5,730 nt of DNA. It comes from a bacterium (GTDB taxonomy: Bacteria; Bacillota; Clostridia; Christensenellales; CAG-138). The notes beneath the pieces were generated by a model. The model saw only the letters and a list, made by a program, of their open reading frames with translations, searched no databases and was not told the DNA's origin. The stretch lies in NCBI GenBank assembly GCA_029218485.1, contig JAQXRK010000058.1:1-5730 (forward strand). Reading direction: 5' to 3'. The translations under genes and the position numbers were made by a program. Numbering within the stretch: the stretch's first letter is position 1; the number at the start of each line of letters is the position of its first letter. Below, one piece after another: positions 1 to 5,519 of this stretch.

Positions 1-23
1 CGCTTTTGCACCCCAGTTTTCAA
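1..23 (-). CDS. Possible first codons of the next gene (uppS expected from gene order), cut by the window edge
   Basis: Immediately after the TGA of the 67-aa gene, the minus strand reads TTG AAA ACT GGG GTG CAA AAG and stays open to the edge. It could start at TTG (23..21) or GTG (11..9). In many Clostridia the gene after frr, or after a small gene following frr, is uppS (undecaprenyl diphosphate synthase). Only seven codons are visible and no well-spaced ribosome site is seen: the best purine run, AAAGGA at 44..39, is 15 nt from the TTG. The gene identity is a guess from synteny, not from sequence. Confidence 0.22.
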
Positions 24-227
24 TCAGTCTGTTTCTGTTCCTTTCGTTTCAAAGAGCGCATAGGTCAGCAGAACGCATTGGTCATCCAACAATTGTTGCC
101 GAACGATACGCGCATCGCTACCCGCAGCACCTTTTCTACAAGTGAGTTCCCGAAGCTGGACCGTCAGTTTTTCCGCTTCCAAAACAGCAATGGCGCGGGA
201 AAGCGGATACCCCAAGACCGTGGTCAA
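24..227 (-). CDS. Small hypothetical protein, PASTA-like pattern, translationally coupled to frr
   Basis: Encodes 67 residues of unknown function. The only sensible start is a TTG at 227..225 that overlaps the frr stop codon (TTGA). An AGGAGA site inside the last frr codons (about 244..239) lies 11 nt upstream, which supports this start and suggests translational coupling. The protein has no signal peptide or membrane segment. Its pattern is V-L-G-Y-P-L (4-9), a helix-like A-I-A-V-L-E (12-17), a variable basic middle, then D-A-R-I-V-R-Q-Q (38-45) and a hydrophobic V-L-L-T-Y-A-L-F strand (52-59). That order resembles a single PASTA-type domain (x-V-x-G-x-x-x-x-x-A-x-x-x-L ... V-x-x-Q ... V-x-L). 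The resemblance is from eye only. Small genes at this place, between frr and uppS, occur in related Clostridia, so it is probably real. Confidence 0.7.
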   Translation of the reverse strand: MTTVLGYPLSRAIAVLEAEKLTVQLRELTCRKGAAGSDARIVRQQLLDDQCVLLTYALFETKGTETD

Positions 228-781
228 ACCGACATGATCTCCTTTTCTTTCTCGACGATGATTCCATCGATCATTTTGATCAGATCATCGGTCATCTTCT
301 GGATCTTTTCTTCCAGGCGTTTTTGATCATCCTCTGTCAACAGGTTGTCCTTCTTTTGCGCTTTGATATGCTCGTTTGCATCGCGGCGGATAGCGCGGAT
401 CGCAACCTTGCTCTCCTCCCCCTTCTTCTTGACGACCTTCACGAGATCCTTGCGGCGCTCCTCTGTCAGTTCCGGGAAAACCAAACGAATGACCTTGCCG
501 TCGTTTGCCGGATTGATACCCAGATCGGACTTCTGGATCGCTTTTTCGATAGCGGGAATCGCCTTGTTATCCCATGCGGCGATGACAAGCAGACGCGGCT
601 CCGGCACGCTGATATTGCCGAGCTGATTGATCGGCGTTGGCGAACCATAGTAGTCTACCATGATGCGTTCCAGAACCTGCGGATTCGCACGGCCGGCACG
701 CAGACTGGAAAGCTCCTGTTGGAGTACGGCGATCGTTTTATTCATTCGCTCCTTTGTGTTGTCCAATACTTCAGTAGGCAT
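224..781 (-). CDS. frr: Ribosome recycling factor (RRF)
   Basis: Encodes 185 residues, the usual length for RRF, which works with EF-G in the cytoplasm to split post-termination 70S ribosomes into subunits. Family signatures are complete: L-S-S-L-R-A-G-R-A-N-P (24-34) in the first long helix, Y-Y-G-S-P-T-P-I-N-Q-L (44-54) and S-V-P-E-P-R at the hinge and domain II, then S-D-L-G-I-N-P-A-N-D-G (85-95) and P-E-L-T-E-E-R-R-K-D-L (about 103-113). The charged C-terminal helix completes the three-helix bundle. The ATG at 781..779 is preceded by AGGAGG at 796..791 with a 9-nt gap. The gene follows pyrH by 66 nt, the common bacterial order, and its stop overlaps the start of the next small gene. A weak candidate promoter lies in the pyrH-frr gap. 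Confidence 0.98.
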   Translation of the reverse strand: MPTEVLDNTKERMNKTIAVLQQELSSLRAGRANPQVLERIMVDYYGSPTPINQLGNISVPEPRLLVIAAWDNKAIPAIEKAIQKSDLGINPANDGKVIRLVFPELTEERRKDLVKVVKKKGEESKVAIRAIRRDANEHIKAQKKDNLLTEDDQKRLEEKIQKMTDDLIKMIDGIIVEKEKEIMSV

Positions 782-813
782 TCTTCGGTCCCTCCTATAC
801 TATCAGTTCCCTT

Positions 814-843
814 ATTTTACAATAAATGCGGCTCAGTATTCAA
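814..843 (-). promoter_or_regulatory. Candidate sigma-A promoter for frr
   Basis: In the pyrH-frr gap the minus strand has TTGAAT (843..838), an 18-nt spacer and TAAAAT (819..814). The -10 matches consensus at five of six positions and the -35 at four of six. Transcription would start near 807 and give an untranslated leader of roughly 25 nt that includes the frr AGGAGG. The spacer is one base longer than ideal and there is no extended -10, so this could be chance in an AT-rich gap. Confidence 0.35.
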
Positions 844-847
844 CCCC

Positions 848-1537
848 TTAGCCATTATCAATTATCGTTCCGGTCGATTCTCCGTCAAAAACCGACAGGA
901 TTTTGGAGAGAGCAAACACATGGATCGGTATGTTCTGCTCCTTGCACATCGTAATCGCTGTGATATCCGTTGCCTGCAGGTTTTCAGAGATCACCTGATG
1001 ATAGGTCAAATGGTCATACTTGGTAGCCAATGGATCCTTCTTTGGGTCGGCAGAATAGACAGCATCGATATTCTTCGCAAGCAGCAGGACATCCGCATGG
1101 ATTTCCGCTGCGCGCAGGGATGCGCCCGTGTCGGTAGAGAAAAACGGAGAGCCCGTTCCGCACGCAAAGATGACCACTTTCCCCTCTGCGAGCAGACGAT
1201 GCGCATCGCGAGCGGTATATTCCTGACAGATGCGATGCATGCTGATGGCGGAAAGAACCGCGCAGGGCGTCTTTCGCTGCTCCAACGCATCCTGAAGCGC
1301 CAGAGCGTTGATGGCAGTGGCCAGCATGCCCATATGATCCGCACGGTTCCGTTCCATGCCCCCGGCGCTGCGGCCGCGCATAATATTGCCGCCGCCGACA
1401 ACGATGCCGATCTCGATACCGCGTTTTTGCAGCTGCGAGATCACGCCCGCCGTTTGATCGATGGTTTCCTGACAAAGCGGAGAGGAAGCGGAAGAAAGCG
1501 CTTCACCGCTGATTTTTAGAAGAACGCGTTTGTACAT
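848..1537 (-). CDS. pyrH: UMP kinase (uridylate kinase)
   Basis: Encodes 229 residues, slightly shorter than the usual 235-240. It phosphorylates UMP to UDP with ATP in the cytoplasm and belongs to the amino-acid kinase fold. Visible motifs are K-I-S-G-E-A-L (8-14) for phosphate binding, V-V-G-G-G-N (46-51) followed by R54-G55, A-D-H-M-G-M-L-A-T-A-I-N (66-77), G-T-G-S-P-F-F-S-T-D-T (127-137) for UMP binding, and L-A-K-N-I-D-A-V-Y-S-A-D-P near 150-165 for the ATP side. The usual Asn of G-T-G-N-P is Ser130 here. The C-terminal part is a few residues shorter than in Bacillus. ATG 1537..1535 was chosen because GAAAGGA (1550..1544) lies just upstream and K-R-V-L-L-K-I-S-G-E-A-L follows. The longer frame to 1588 would run through a terminator hairpin. 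The gene follows tsf and precedes frr, as in most bacteria. Confidence 0.97.
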   Translation of the reverse strand: MYKRVLLKISGEALSSASSPLCQETIDQTAGVISQLQKRGIEIGIVVGGGNIMRGRSAGGMERNRADHMGMLATAINALALQDALEQRKTPCAVLSAISMHRICQEYTARDAHRLLAEGKVVIFACGTGSPFFSTDTGASLRAAEIHADVLLLAKNIDAVYSADPKKDPLATKYDHLTYHQVISENLQATDITAITMCKEQNIPIHVFALSKILSVFDGESTGTIIDNG

Positions 1538-1552
1538 GCAATTTCCTTTCTC

Positions 1553-1585
1553 AAAAAAAGGAACACGTTTTCGTGTTCCTTTTTT
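1553..1585 (-). terminator. Rho-independent terminator between tsf and pyrH
   Basis: On the minus strand, A6 is followed by GGAACACG, a four-base AAAA loop, CGTGTTCC and T7 (1559..1553). The 8-bp stem is perfect and can extend through the A/T flanks. It begins about 10 nt after the tsf stop and ends 3 nt before the pyrH ribosome site. The symmetry (T6 on the other side) means it could also terminate plus-strand transcription. It ends the rpsB-tsf unit and probably sets how much transcription reaches pyrH. Confidence 0.88.
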
Positions 1586-1595
1586 CAACAGCTCG

Positions 1596-2477
1596 TTACG
1601 CTTTGGTCTGGCTCATGACTTCATCAACGAAGTTGTCTTCCCGCTTTTGGAGACCCTCGCCCATCTCAAAACGAGTAAAGCTCAACACGTTGAATTTGCC
1701 GTTGATCATCTGCTTGACGGAGATATCCGGATCCTTCACAAAGGGCTGCTCGATCAGGCAAACCTCTTTGTAGTATTTCTCGATACGTCCGTTGACCATC
1801 TTTTCAATGATCGCTTCCGGCTTCGGCTTCGGCTCATTGAGCGCCTGCGCACGGAGAATTTCCTTTTCCTTCTCCACGTCCGCCTGATTCACATCGGCTT
1901 TGCTGATGCAGGTCGGTTTCGCTGCAGCAATCTGCATGGAGACGTCATGGAGAACATTCGCGTCCGCCTCGCCCTCCACATCGACCAGAACGCCGATCTT
2001 GCCGCCCAGATGGACATAGGTATCGACGATACCCTCTGCACGGGCAAAGCGGCGGATGCTGATTTTTTCGCCGATCTTTGCAACGGCCGCGTTGAGCAGC
2101 GCATTGATCGTCAGCGATTCATCGTCCACGGAGGTCTGCTCAAGCAGCTCTTCCACGGTCGCGGGGTTCTTCACGGCAACCTGACGCGCGATGGTAGCGA
2201 CAAACGCCTTGAAATCGTCCGTCTTTGCAACGAAGTCGGTCTCGCAGTTGACCTCAACGATGACGCCAACCGTACCGTCTTCACTTACATAGCTTCCAAC
2301 GAGGCCCTCAGCGGCGATGCGGCTCGCCTTCTTAGCCGCGGCAGCAAGGCCCTTTTCGCGAAGAAAATCGACAGCCTTTTCGGGGTCGCCATCACATGCG
2401 GTCAGGGCTTTTTTGCAGTCCATCATGCCGGCGCCGGTGCGCTCGCGCAAAGCCATAACATCTTTCGCAGTAAACAT
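1596..2477 (-). CDS. tsf: Translation elongation factor Ts (EF-Ts)
   Basis: Encodes 293 residues (typical bacterial EF-Ts is about 280-300). EF-Ts binds EF-Tu·GDP in the cytoplasm and speeds GDP release. The N-terminal UBA-like domain is clear: V-M-A-L-R-E-R-T-G-A-G-M-M-D-C-K-K-A-L (7-25) and D-F-L-R-E-K-G (37-43). The core begins with the family signature N-C-E-T-D-F-V-A-K (77-85), whose Asp-Phe pair corresponds to the residues that disturb the Mg2+/GDP site of EF-Tu. Two core subdomains follow, including G-G-K-I-G-V-L-V-D-V near 158-167 and the helical insert rich in Lys and Glu near 200-240. The ATG at 2477..2475 has AGGAGG at 2492..2487 with a 9-nt gap and lies 20 nt after the rpsB stop. 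It is co-transcribed with rpsB, and a strong terminator follows. Confidence 0.98.
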   Translation of the reverse strand: MFTAKDVMALRERTGAGMMDCKKALTACDGDPEKAVDFLREKGLAAAAKKASRIAAEGLVGSYVSEDGTVGVIVEVNCETDFVAKTDDFKAFVATIARQVAVKNPATVEELLEQTSVDDESLTINALLNAAVAKIGEKISIRRFARAEGIVDTYVHLGGKIGVLVDVEGEADANVLHDVSMQIAAAKPTCISKADVNQADVEKEKEILRAQALNEPKPKPEAIIEKMVNGRIEKYYKEVCLIEQPFVKDPDISVKQMINGKFNVLSFTRFEMGEGLQKREDNFVDEVMSQTKA

Positions 2478-2497
2478 TCTTCGTTTCCTCCTATGGC

Positions 2498-3220
2498 TTA
2501 TTCAGCTGCTTCCGCAACTTCTTCGTCGTTCATCTGCTCGCCCTGACGGCCTTCGAGGACGGCGTCCGCCATCTTCGCGGTGATCAGTTTGACTGCACGG
2601 ATAGCGTCGTCATTGCCCGGAATCGGATAATCGACCTCGTCGGGATCGCAGTTGGTATCGATGATGGCAACGATCGGAATGCGAAGCGTGCGAGCTTCCG
2701 AGACAGCGATGTGCTCCTTGCGCGGGTCGACCACGAACAGCGCGCCGGGGAGCTTCTTCATCTCTTTGATACCGCCGAGATTCTTTTCCAGCTTCTCCTG
2801 CTCGAGCTTCAGCTGCATGACCTCTTTCTTCGGAAGCAGATCAAACTGGCCGGTCGCCTCCATCTGCTCGATCTTACGCAGACGCGCAATGCGGCCCTGG
2901 ATGGTTTTGAAATTCGTCAGCATGCCGCCCAGCCAGCGCTGATTGACATAGAACATATCGCAGCGCTTCGCTTCCTGCTCAATGGACTCCTGCGCCTGCT
3001 TCTTTGTACCAACAAACAGAACGGTCTTGTCGTCCATGGCCAGATCGCGAATGAAGTTATACGCTTCTTCGATTTTCTTGACGGTTTTTTGGAGATCGAT
3101 GATGTAGATGCCGTTGCGCTCCGTGAAGATGTACTCCTTCATCTTCGGGTTCCAACGACGGGTCTGGTGACCGAAATGGACACCTGCTTCCAACAGTTGC
3201 TTCATGGAAATCACGGGCAT
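2498..3220 (-). CDS. rpsB: 30S ribosomal protein S2
   Basis: Encodes 240 residues, the usual length for S2, which joins the 30S subunit late and helps dock S1-type proteins near the mRNA exit. Motifs are complete: L-L-E-A-G-V-H-F-G-H-Q-T-R-R-W-N-P-K-M (9-27), I-Y-I-I-D-L-Q-K-T (38-46), F-V-G-T-K-K-Q-A (69-76), V-N-Q-R-W-L-G-G-M-L-T-N-F (92-104), V-D-P-R-K-E-H-I-A (164-172) and D-T-N-C-D-P-D-E-V-D-Y-P-I-P-G-N-D-D (188-205). A coiled-coil segment rich in Glu and Lys fills about 108-156. The tail (about 225-240) is acidic. ATG 3220..3218 is set by GAGGAGG at 3236..3230 with a 9-nt gap. The frame stays open upstream to 3412, but that extension crosses the promoter and terminator. First gene of the rpsB-tsf unit, with a structured leader. 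Confidence 0.98.
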   Translation of the reverse strand: MPVISMKQLLEAGVHFGHQTRRWNPKMKEYIFTERNGIYIIDLQKTVKKIEEAYNFIRDLAMDDKTVLFVGTKKQAQESIEQEAKRCDMFYVNQRWLGGMLTNFKTIQGRIARLRKIEQMEATGQFDLLPKKEVMQLKLEQEKLEKNLGGIKEMKKLPGALFVVDPRKEHIAVSEARTLRIPIVAIIDTNCDPDEVDYPIPGNDDAIRAVKLITAKMADAVLEGRQGEQMNDEEVAEAAE

Positions 3221-3324
3221 AATTGAGAACCTCCTCGTTATTTTTTCCACCTCCGGTTTCCGCTTTGCGGGGAACCGACTATTTTCGGCACGAGCCCGCA
3301 AATCCGCCAGAGTGCGTGATACCT
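3221..3324 (-). promoter_or_regulatory. rpsB 5' leader with two competing folds, possible S2 autoregulation site
   Basis: About 100 nt lie between the predicted start of transcription (near 3324) and the rpsB ATG. On the minus strand, TTTGCGGG (3302..3295) pairs perfectly with CCCGCAAA (3271..3264), enclosing a short CCGA/TCGG hairpin. The same CCCGC bases can instead form a hairpin further down: CGGTT (3277..3273) with AACCG (3258..3254), and inside it CCGC/GCGG with an AAA loop (3270..3260). The two folds exclude each other. Autogenous control of rpsB-tsf by S2 is known in Escherichia coli. Whether this leader works that way is inference; it carries no terminator, so control would be at translation or mRNA stability. 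Confidence 0.4.
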
Positions 3325-3329
3325 TGTGC

Positions 3330-3358
3330 ATTATAGCATAGCAAAACGGGCAAAGCAA
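3330..3358 (-). promoter_or_regulatory. rpsB-tsf promoter, extended -10, sigma-A type
   Basis: The minus strand has a perfect TATAAT (3335..3330) preceded by TGC (3338..3336), which makes an extended -10. A poor -35, TTGCTT (3358..3353), lies at a 17-nt spacing. Transcription would start near 3324-3323. The -35 sits inside the 3' arm of the upstream terminator hairpin, and that terminator's T-run falls in the spacer. The extended -10 explains how a weak -35 can be tolerated. Confidence 0.82.
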
Positions 3359-3382
3359 GCAAATTTTTGCCTGCTTTGCCCG
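3343..3382 (-). terminator. Terminator of the ireB-ruvX-DUF1292 unit
   Basis: Starting 26 nt past the DUF1292 stop, the minus strand forms a very long hairpin. CGGGCAAAGCA (3382..3372) pairs with TGCTTTGCCCG (3357..3347). The inner GGCAAA/TTTGCT bases continue the stem with one G-U pair, up to 17 bp with a minimal loop. TTTT (3346..3343) follows. A T6 run also lies just upstream of the hairpin, on its 5' side. The run of only four T bases is modest, but the stem is strong. It lies on the minus strand, as needed to separate this unit from rpsB. Confidence 0.8.
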
Positions 3383-3408
3383 AAAAAACAGCCCTAACGC
3401 GGGCGGAT

Positions 3409-3696
3409 TCACTCCTCGTCGTTTTCCGCGATTTGCTCCTCAAAGAGCTCCTGAAACTCATCAAAGACTTCATCCAAGAGAATGGGATTTTCAATGGGCC
3501 GATAGATCTGCCCGTCCTTTTCGCGCACGATCTCCAGAAGGACAACCTCGTCCTCCCCCACTCTCTCAACGGGTTCAAGCGGGAGCATGGCGGCGTAGCG
3601 CTTTCCCTCATAGTCGAAAGTCATCAGCAAATCAAACGGAACCGGTCGTTCCTGCTCATCGAGCAGCGTGATGACGGTATCCTGCATTTCTTCCAT
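3409..3696 (-). CDS. DUF1292 family protein
   Basis: Encodes 95 residues of a small acidic protein family (DUF1292, YrzB-like) common in Firmicutes and usually found next to ruvX and ireB. The function is not established. The pattern fits: an opening strand V-I-T-L-L-D-E-Q (8-15), then P-F-D-L-L-M-T-F-D-Y-E-G-K-R-Y-A-A-M-L-P (20-39), a second strand pair E-V-V-L-L-E-I-V (50-57), and a strongly acidic C-terminal helix F-D-E-F-Q-E-L-F-E-E (about 78-87). There is no signal peptide and it is probably cytoplasmic. ATG 3696..3694 follows an AAGGAG that forms the last codons of ruvX, 6 nt after the ruvX stop. An in-frame Met at codon 4 is a less likely start. It is the last gene before the terminator. 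Confidence 0.9.
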   Translation of the reverse strand: MEEMQDTVITLLDEQERPVPFDLLMTFDYEGKRYAAMLPLEPVERVGEDEVVLLEIVREKDGQIYRPIENPILLDEVFDEFQELFEEQIAENDEE

Positions 3697-3702
3697 ACCT
3701 GT

Positions 3703-4143
3703 TCACTCCTTTTTTCGGGCAGCGGCACCGCTATCCAAATACCCCTGCAAAATGATTACAGCCGCAAGTTTATCGACGACCTGCTTGCGCCGTTTTCGGC
3801 TCAGATCGGCATCGATGAGGACGCGCTGCGCCGACATGGTAGTCAGCCGTTCGTCATAAAAGTCATGATCGCCGTCCCATTCAGCGAGCACTGCATCCGC
3901 AAAAGCCTGAACCTTTTGCGCCTGCATACCATAACTGCCGTCCATATTGCGCGGCATACCGAAAAGCAGGCGCACCGGTTTATATCGTTCCGCAATCGCC
4001 AGAATGTGCCGGATATCTGCCTGCAGGTCATCGTCGCGGCGCGTATAGTTTTCCAATCCCTGCGCCGTCCATCCGAGCGGATCGCTTACGGCGATCCCAA
4101 TGCGGCGGTCGCCTACATCCAAAGCCAAAACACGTTCCGTCAT
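3703..4143 (-). CDS. ruvX: RuvX/YqgF family Holliday-junction resolvase-like nuclease
   Basis: Encodes 146 residues with the RNase H-like fold of YqgF/RuvX. Family members have been linked to 16S rRNA 5'-end maturation in Escherichia coli and to Holliday-junction resolution in mycobacteria; which applies here cannot be told. Motifs in order are L-A-L-D-V-G-D-R-R-I-G-I-A-V-S-D (6-21), F-G-M-P-R-N-M-D-G-S-Y-G (61-72), D-E-R-L-T-T (97-102), and D-A-D-L-S-R-K-R-R-K-Q-V-V-D-K-L-A-A (111-128). The acidic triad D9, E98 and D124 is intact, so it should be active. The start ATG (4143..4141) overlaps the ireB stop as ATGA, which implies translational coupling. The C-terminal A-A-R-K-K-E codons contain the ribosome site of the next gene. 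Confidence 0.96.
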   Translation of the reverse strand: MTERVLALDVGDRRIGIAVSDPLGWTAQGLENYTRRDDDLQADIRHILAIAERYKPVRLLFGMPRNMDGSYGMQAQKVQAFADAVLAEWDGDHDFYDERLTTMSAQRVLIDADLSRKRRKQVVDKLAAVIILQGYLDSGAAARKKE

Positions 4144-4403
4144 GTCAAATCCCGATGAGCCACATAGAAGCGAACCAGCTCCTCGATCAGCTCGTCACGC
4201 TCCATCCGCGATATGAGATAGCGGGAATTATTGTAGCTGGTAATATAGGTTGGGTCACCGGAAATCAGGTAGCCAACGATCTGATTCACAGGATCGTACC
4301 CCTTTTCCCGCATGGAATCGTATACGGTCAACAGTACATGCTGCGCTGTACGGCTGTCGCGGGGAACGGCAAATTCCATTGTCTGTTGACGATCGGTGGG
4401 CAT
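4140..4403 (-). CDS. ireB: IreB family regulatory phosphoprotein (DUF965)
   Basis: Encodes 87 residues. In Enterococcus faecalis, IreB is a small cytoplasmic target of the PASTA-domain Ser/Thr kinase IreK and negatively regulates cephalosporin resistance. The family core is obvious: V-Y-D-S-M-R-E-K-G-Y-D-P-V-N-Q-I-V-G-Y-L (27-46), I-S-G-D-P-T-Y-I-T-S-Y-N-N-S-R (47-61) and E-R-D-E-L-I-E-E-L-V-R-F-Y (68-80). Thr3 (before Asp) and Thr8 sit where the two phosphorylated threonines of E. faecalis IreB lie, with two extra residues between them. ATG 4403..4401 was chosen because the perfect AAGGAGGTGA (4418..4409) precedes it. The open frame back to 4490 crosses the promoter. It is the first gene of the unit with ruvX and the DUF1292 gene. 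Confidence 0.95.
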   Translation of the reverse strand: MPTDRQQTMEFAVPRDSRTAQHVLLTVYDSMREKGYDPVNQIVGYLISGDPTYITSYNNSRYLISRMERDELIEELVRFYVAHRDLT

Positions 4404-4424
4404 GGCACTCACCTCCTTAGCATT

Positions 4425-4453
4425 ATTATACAGAAGTTTCAACATGATTTCAA
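4425..4453 (-). promoter_or_regulatory. ireB-ruvX-DUF1292 promoter, sigma-A type
   Basis: The minus strand has TTGAAA (4453..4448), a 17-nt spacer and a perfect TATAAT (4430..4425). Transcription should start near 4418, which is the first base of the AAGGAGGTGA ribosome site. The untranslated leader would then be only about 15 nt, leaving no room for leader-based control. A second TTGAAA copy lies 11 nt downstream (4442..4437) inside the spacer. Confidence 0.87.
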
Positions 4454-4523
4454 TCCTTATGCGAGCGCACATAAAAAGCTGCAGCAACATACGATAGCAC
4501 TACAATTGAGAAGGAGGTTCTGT
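4454..4523 (+). promoter_or_regulatory. Upstream region of the plus-strand transporter gene; ribosome site clear, promoter not identified
   Basis: A good ribosome site, AAGGAGG (4511-4517), lies 6 nt before the ATG at 4524. No convincing sigma-A promoter was found on the plus strand between the two divergent genes. The best -10 candidates, TACAAT (4501-4506) and TACGAT (4490-4495), have no matching -35 at 16-18 nt. No riboswitch-like fold is recognised in this short stretch. Confidence 0.4.
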
Positions 4524-5519
4524 ATGAAAAAGGCTGTGGCATTGGTTCTGGTGCTCGCGTGCGTGTTGTGCAGCGCAGGTTGTACAGACGCGCAGAAACT
4601 GCAGAAGGTGGAGCTGCATGAGGTCACGCGGTCTGTTTTCTATGCGCCGCAATATGTGGCGATTTCCCAAGGTTTCTTTGAAGAAGAGGGACTGGAAATC
4701 CATGTGACAACCTCGGGCGGGTCGGATAAGGCGATGAGTGCGCTGCTCTCCGGGCAGGCCGACATCTGTCTTGCCGGGCCGGAAACCGGTGTGTATGTCA
4801 TCAACGAGGGCAAGGAGGATCATCCGATCATCGTAGGACAGCTGACCAAGCGCGATGGCTCTTATCTGGTCGGCCGGCAGCCCGAGCCGGATTTCGATTG
4901 GAGATCACTGGAGGGAAAGACGATCATTGGCGGGCGGACCGGTGGTATGCCGCTGATGACACTGCAGTACGTTCTGAAATCGCATGGACTGATACCGGGC
5001 GTGAATGTTGAGGTTATCGATTCGATTCAGTTTAATCTGATGGGCGGAGCTTTTGATGGCGGAACAGGAGACTATGTGACGCTGTTTGAGCCGACCGCAA
5101 CCGAGTTTGAACTGGCCGGCAAGGGACACATTGTTGCCAATGTGGGGCTGGCTTCCGGAGAAGTGCCTTATACGGTTTATCTCGTCAGCCAAACAACGCT
5201 CAAGGAGGAACCCGATTTCGTGAAACGATTCCTGCGGGCGGTTTACCGGGCGCAGGTCTGGATTCAGACGGCCAGCGATGAAGAGATTGCAATCGCTATG
5301 GAGCCATTCTTTCCCGATGCTTCGCTGGAGAGCTTGAAGATTGTGGCGAACAGTTATCGCGCAACGGATTCATGGAAACAGGATCCGGTGATGCAGGAGG
5401 AAGACTACAATCGGCTGCTCGATATAATTGAGGAAGCCGGTGAACTCTCCGCGCGGCCGGATTTTCAAGCACTGGTGGACAACAGAATTGCCGAACAGGT
5501 TGTCGCGGAAGCCGGTTGA
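4524..5519 (+). CDS. ABC transporter substrate-binding lipoprotein, NMT1/SsuA/THI5-like
   Basis: Encodes 331 residues. The N-terminus is a lipoprotein signal: M-K-K, a hydrophobic stretch A4-C16, then S-A-G-C (17-20). Cys20 would be lipid-modified and anchor the protein outside the membrane. The mature part has the family opening V-F-Y-A-P-Q-Y-V-A-I-S-Q-G-F-F-E-E-E-G-L (about 38-57), then S-A-L-L-S-G-Q-A-D-I-C-L-A-G-P-E (72-87). G-K-T-I-I-G-G-R-T-G-G-M-P (about 130-142) and G-G-T-G-D-Y-V-T-L-F-E-P-T (about 178-190) form the ligand cleft and hinge. Relatives bind nitrate, sulfonates, taurine, thiamine-pyrimidine precursors or riboflavin; the substrate here cannot be told. The ATG at 4524 is set by AAGGAGG; the frame is open back to 4155 only as a shadow of ireB/ruvX. 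No permease or ATPase gene follows in the window, which is unusual for this family. Confidence 0.93.
   Translation: MKKAVALVLVLACVLCSAGCTDAQKLQKVELHEVTRSVFYAPQYVAISQGFFEEEGLEIHVTTSGGSDKAMSALLSGQADICLAGPETGVYVINEGKEDHPIIVGQLTKRDGSYLVGRQPEPDFDWRSLEGKTIIGGRTGGMPLMTLQYVLKSHGLIPGVNVEVIDSIQFNLMGGAFDGGTGDYVTLFEPTATEFELAGKGHIVANVGLASGEVPYTVYLVSQTTLKEEPDFVKRFLRAVYRAQVWIQTASDEEIAIAMEPFFPDASLESLKIVANSYRATDSWKQDPVMQEEDYNRLLDIIEEAGELSARPDFQALVDNRIAEQVVAEAG

Noticed and set aside
323..1519. Long plus-strand open frame of 398 codons
   Set aside because: It lies opposite frr and pyrH, both unmistakable families with good ribosome sites, and its translation shows no family motif and spans their intergenic gap. 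It is a codon-bias shadow.
1538..1588. N-terminal extension of pyrH to 1588
   Set aside because: The extra 17 codons lie in the terminator stem and A/T runs. The ATG at 1537 has its own ribosome site and matches the family start.
1530..2546. Long plus-strand open frame of 338 codons
   Set aside because: It lies antisense to tsf and a terminator. The His/Asp/Leu-rich composition is typical of the complement of a real gene.
3221..3412. N-terminal extension of rpsB up to 3412
   Set aside because: The extension would read through the terminator hairpin and the rpsB promoter. The family start M-P-V-I-S-M-K-Q-L-L-E-A-G has a perfect ribosome site at 3236..3230.
4404..4490. N-terminal extension of ireB to 4490
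   Set aside because: It crosses the TTGAAA/TATAAT promoter. The ATG at 4403 follows AAGGAGGTGA and gives the normal family length.
4155..4523. Plus-strand extension of the substrate-binding protein to 4155
   Set aside because: It is antisense to ireB and would bury the lipoprotein signal peptide. The ATG at 4524 has AAGGAGG at the right distance.
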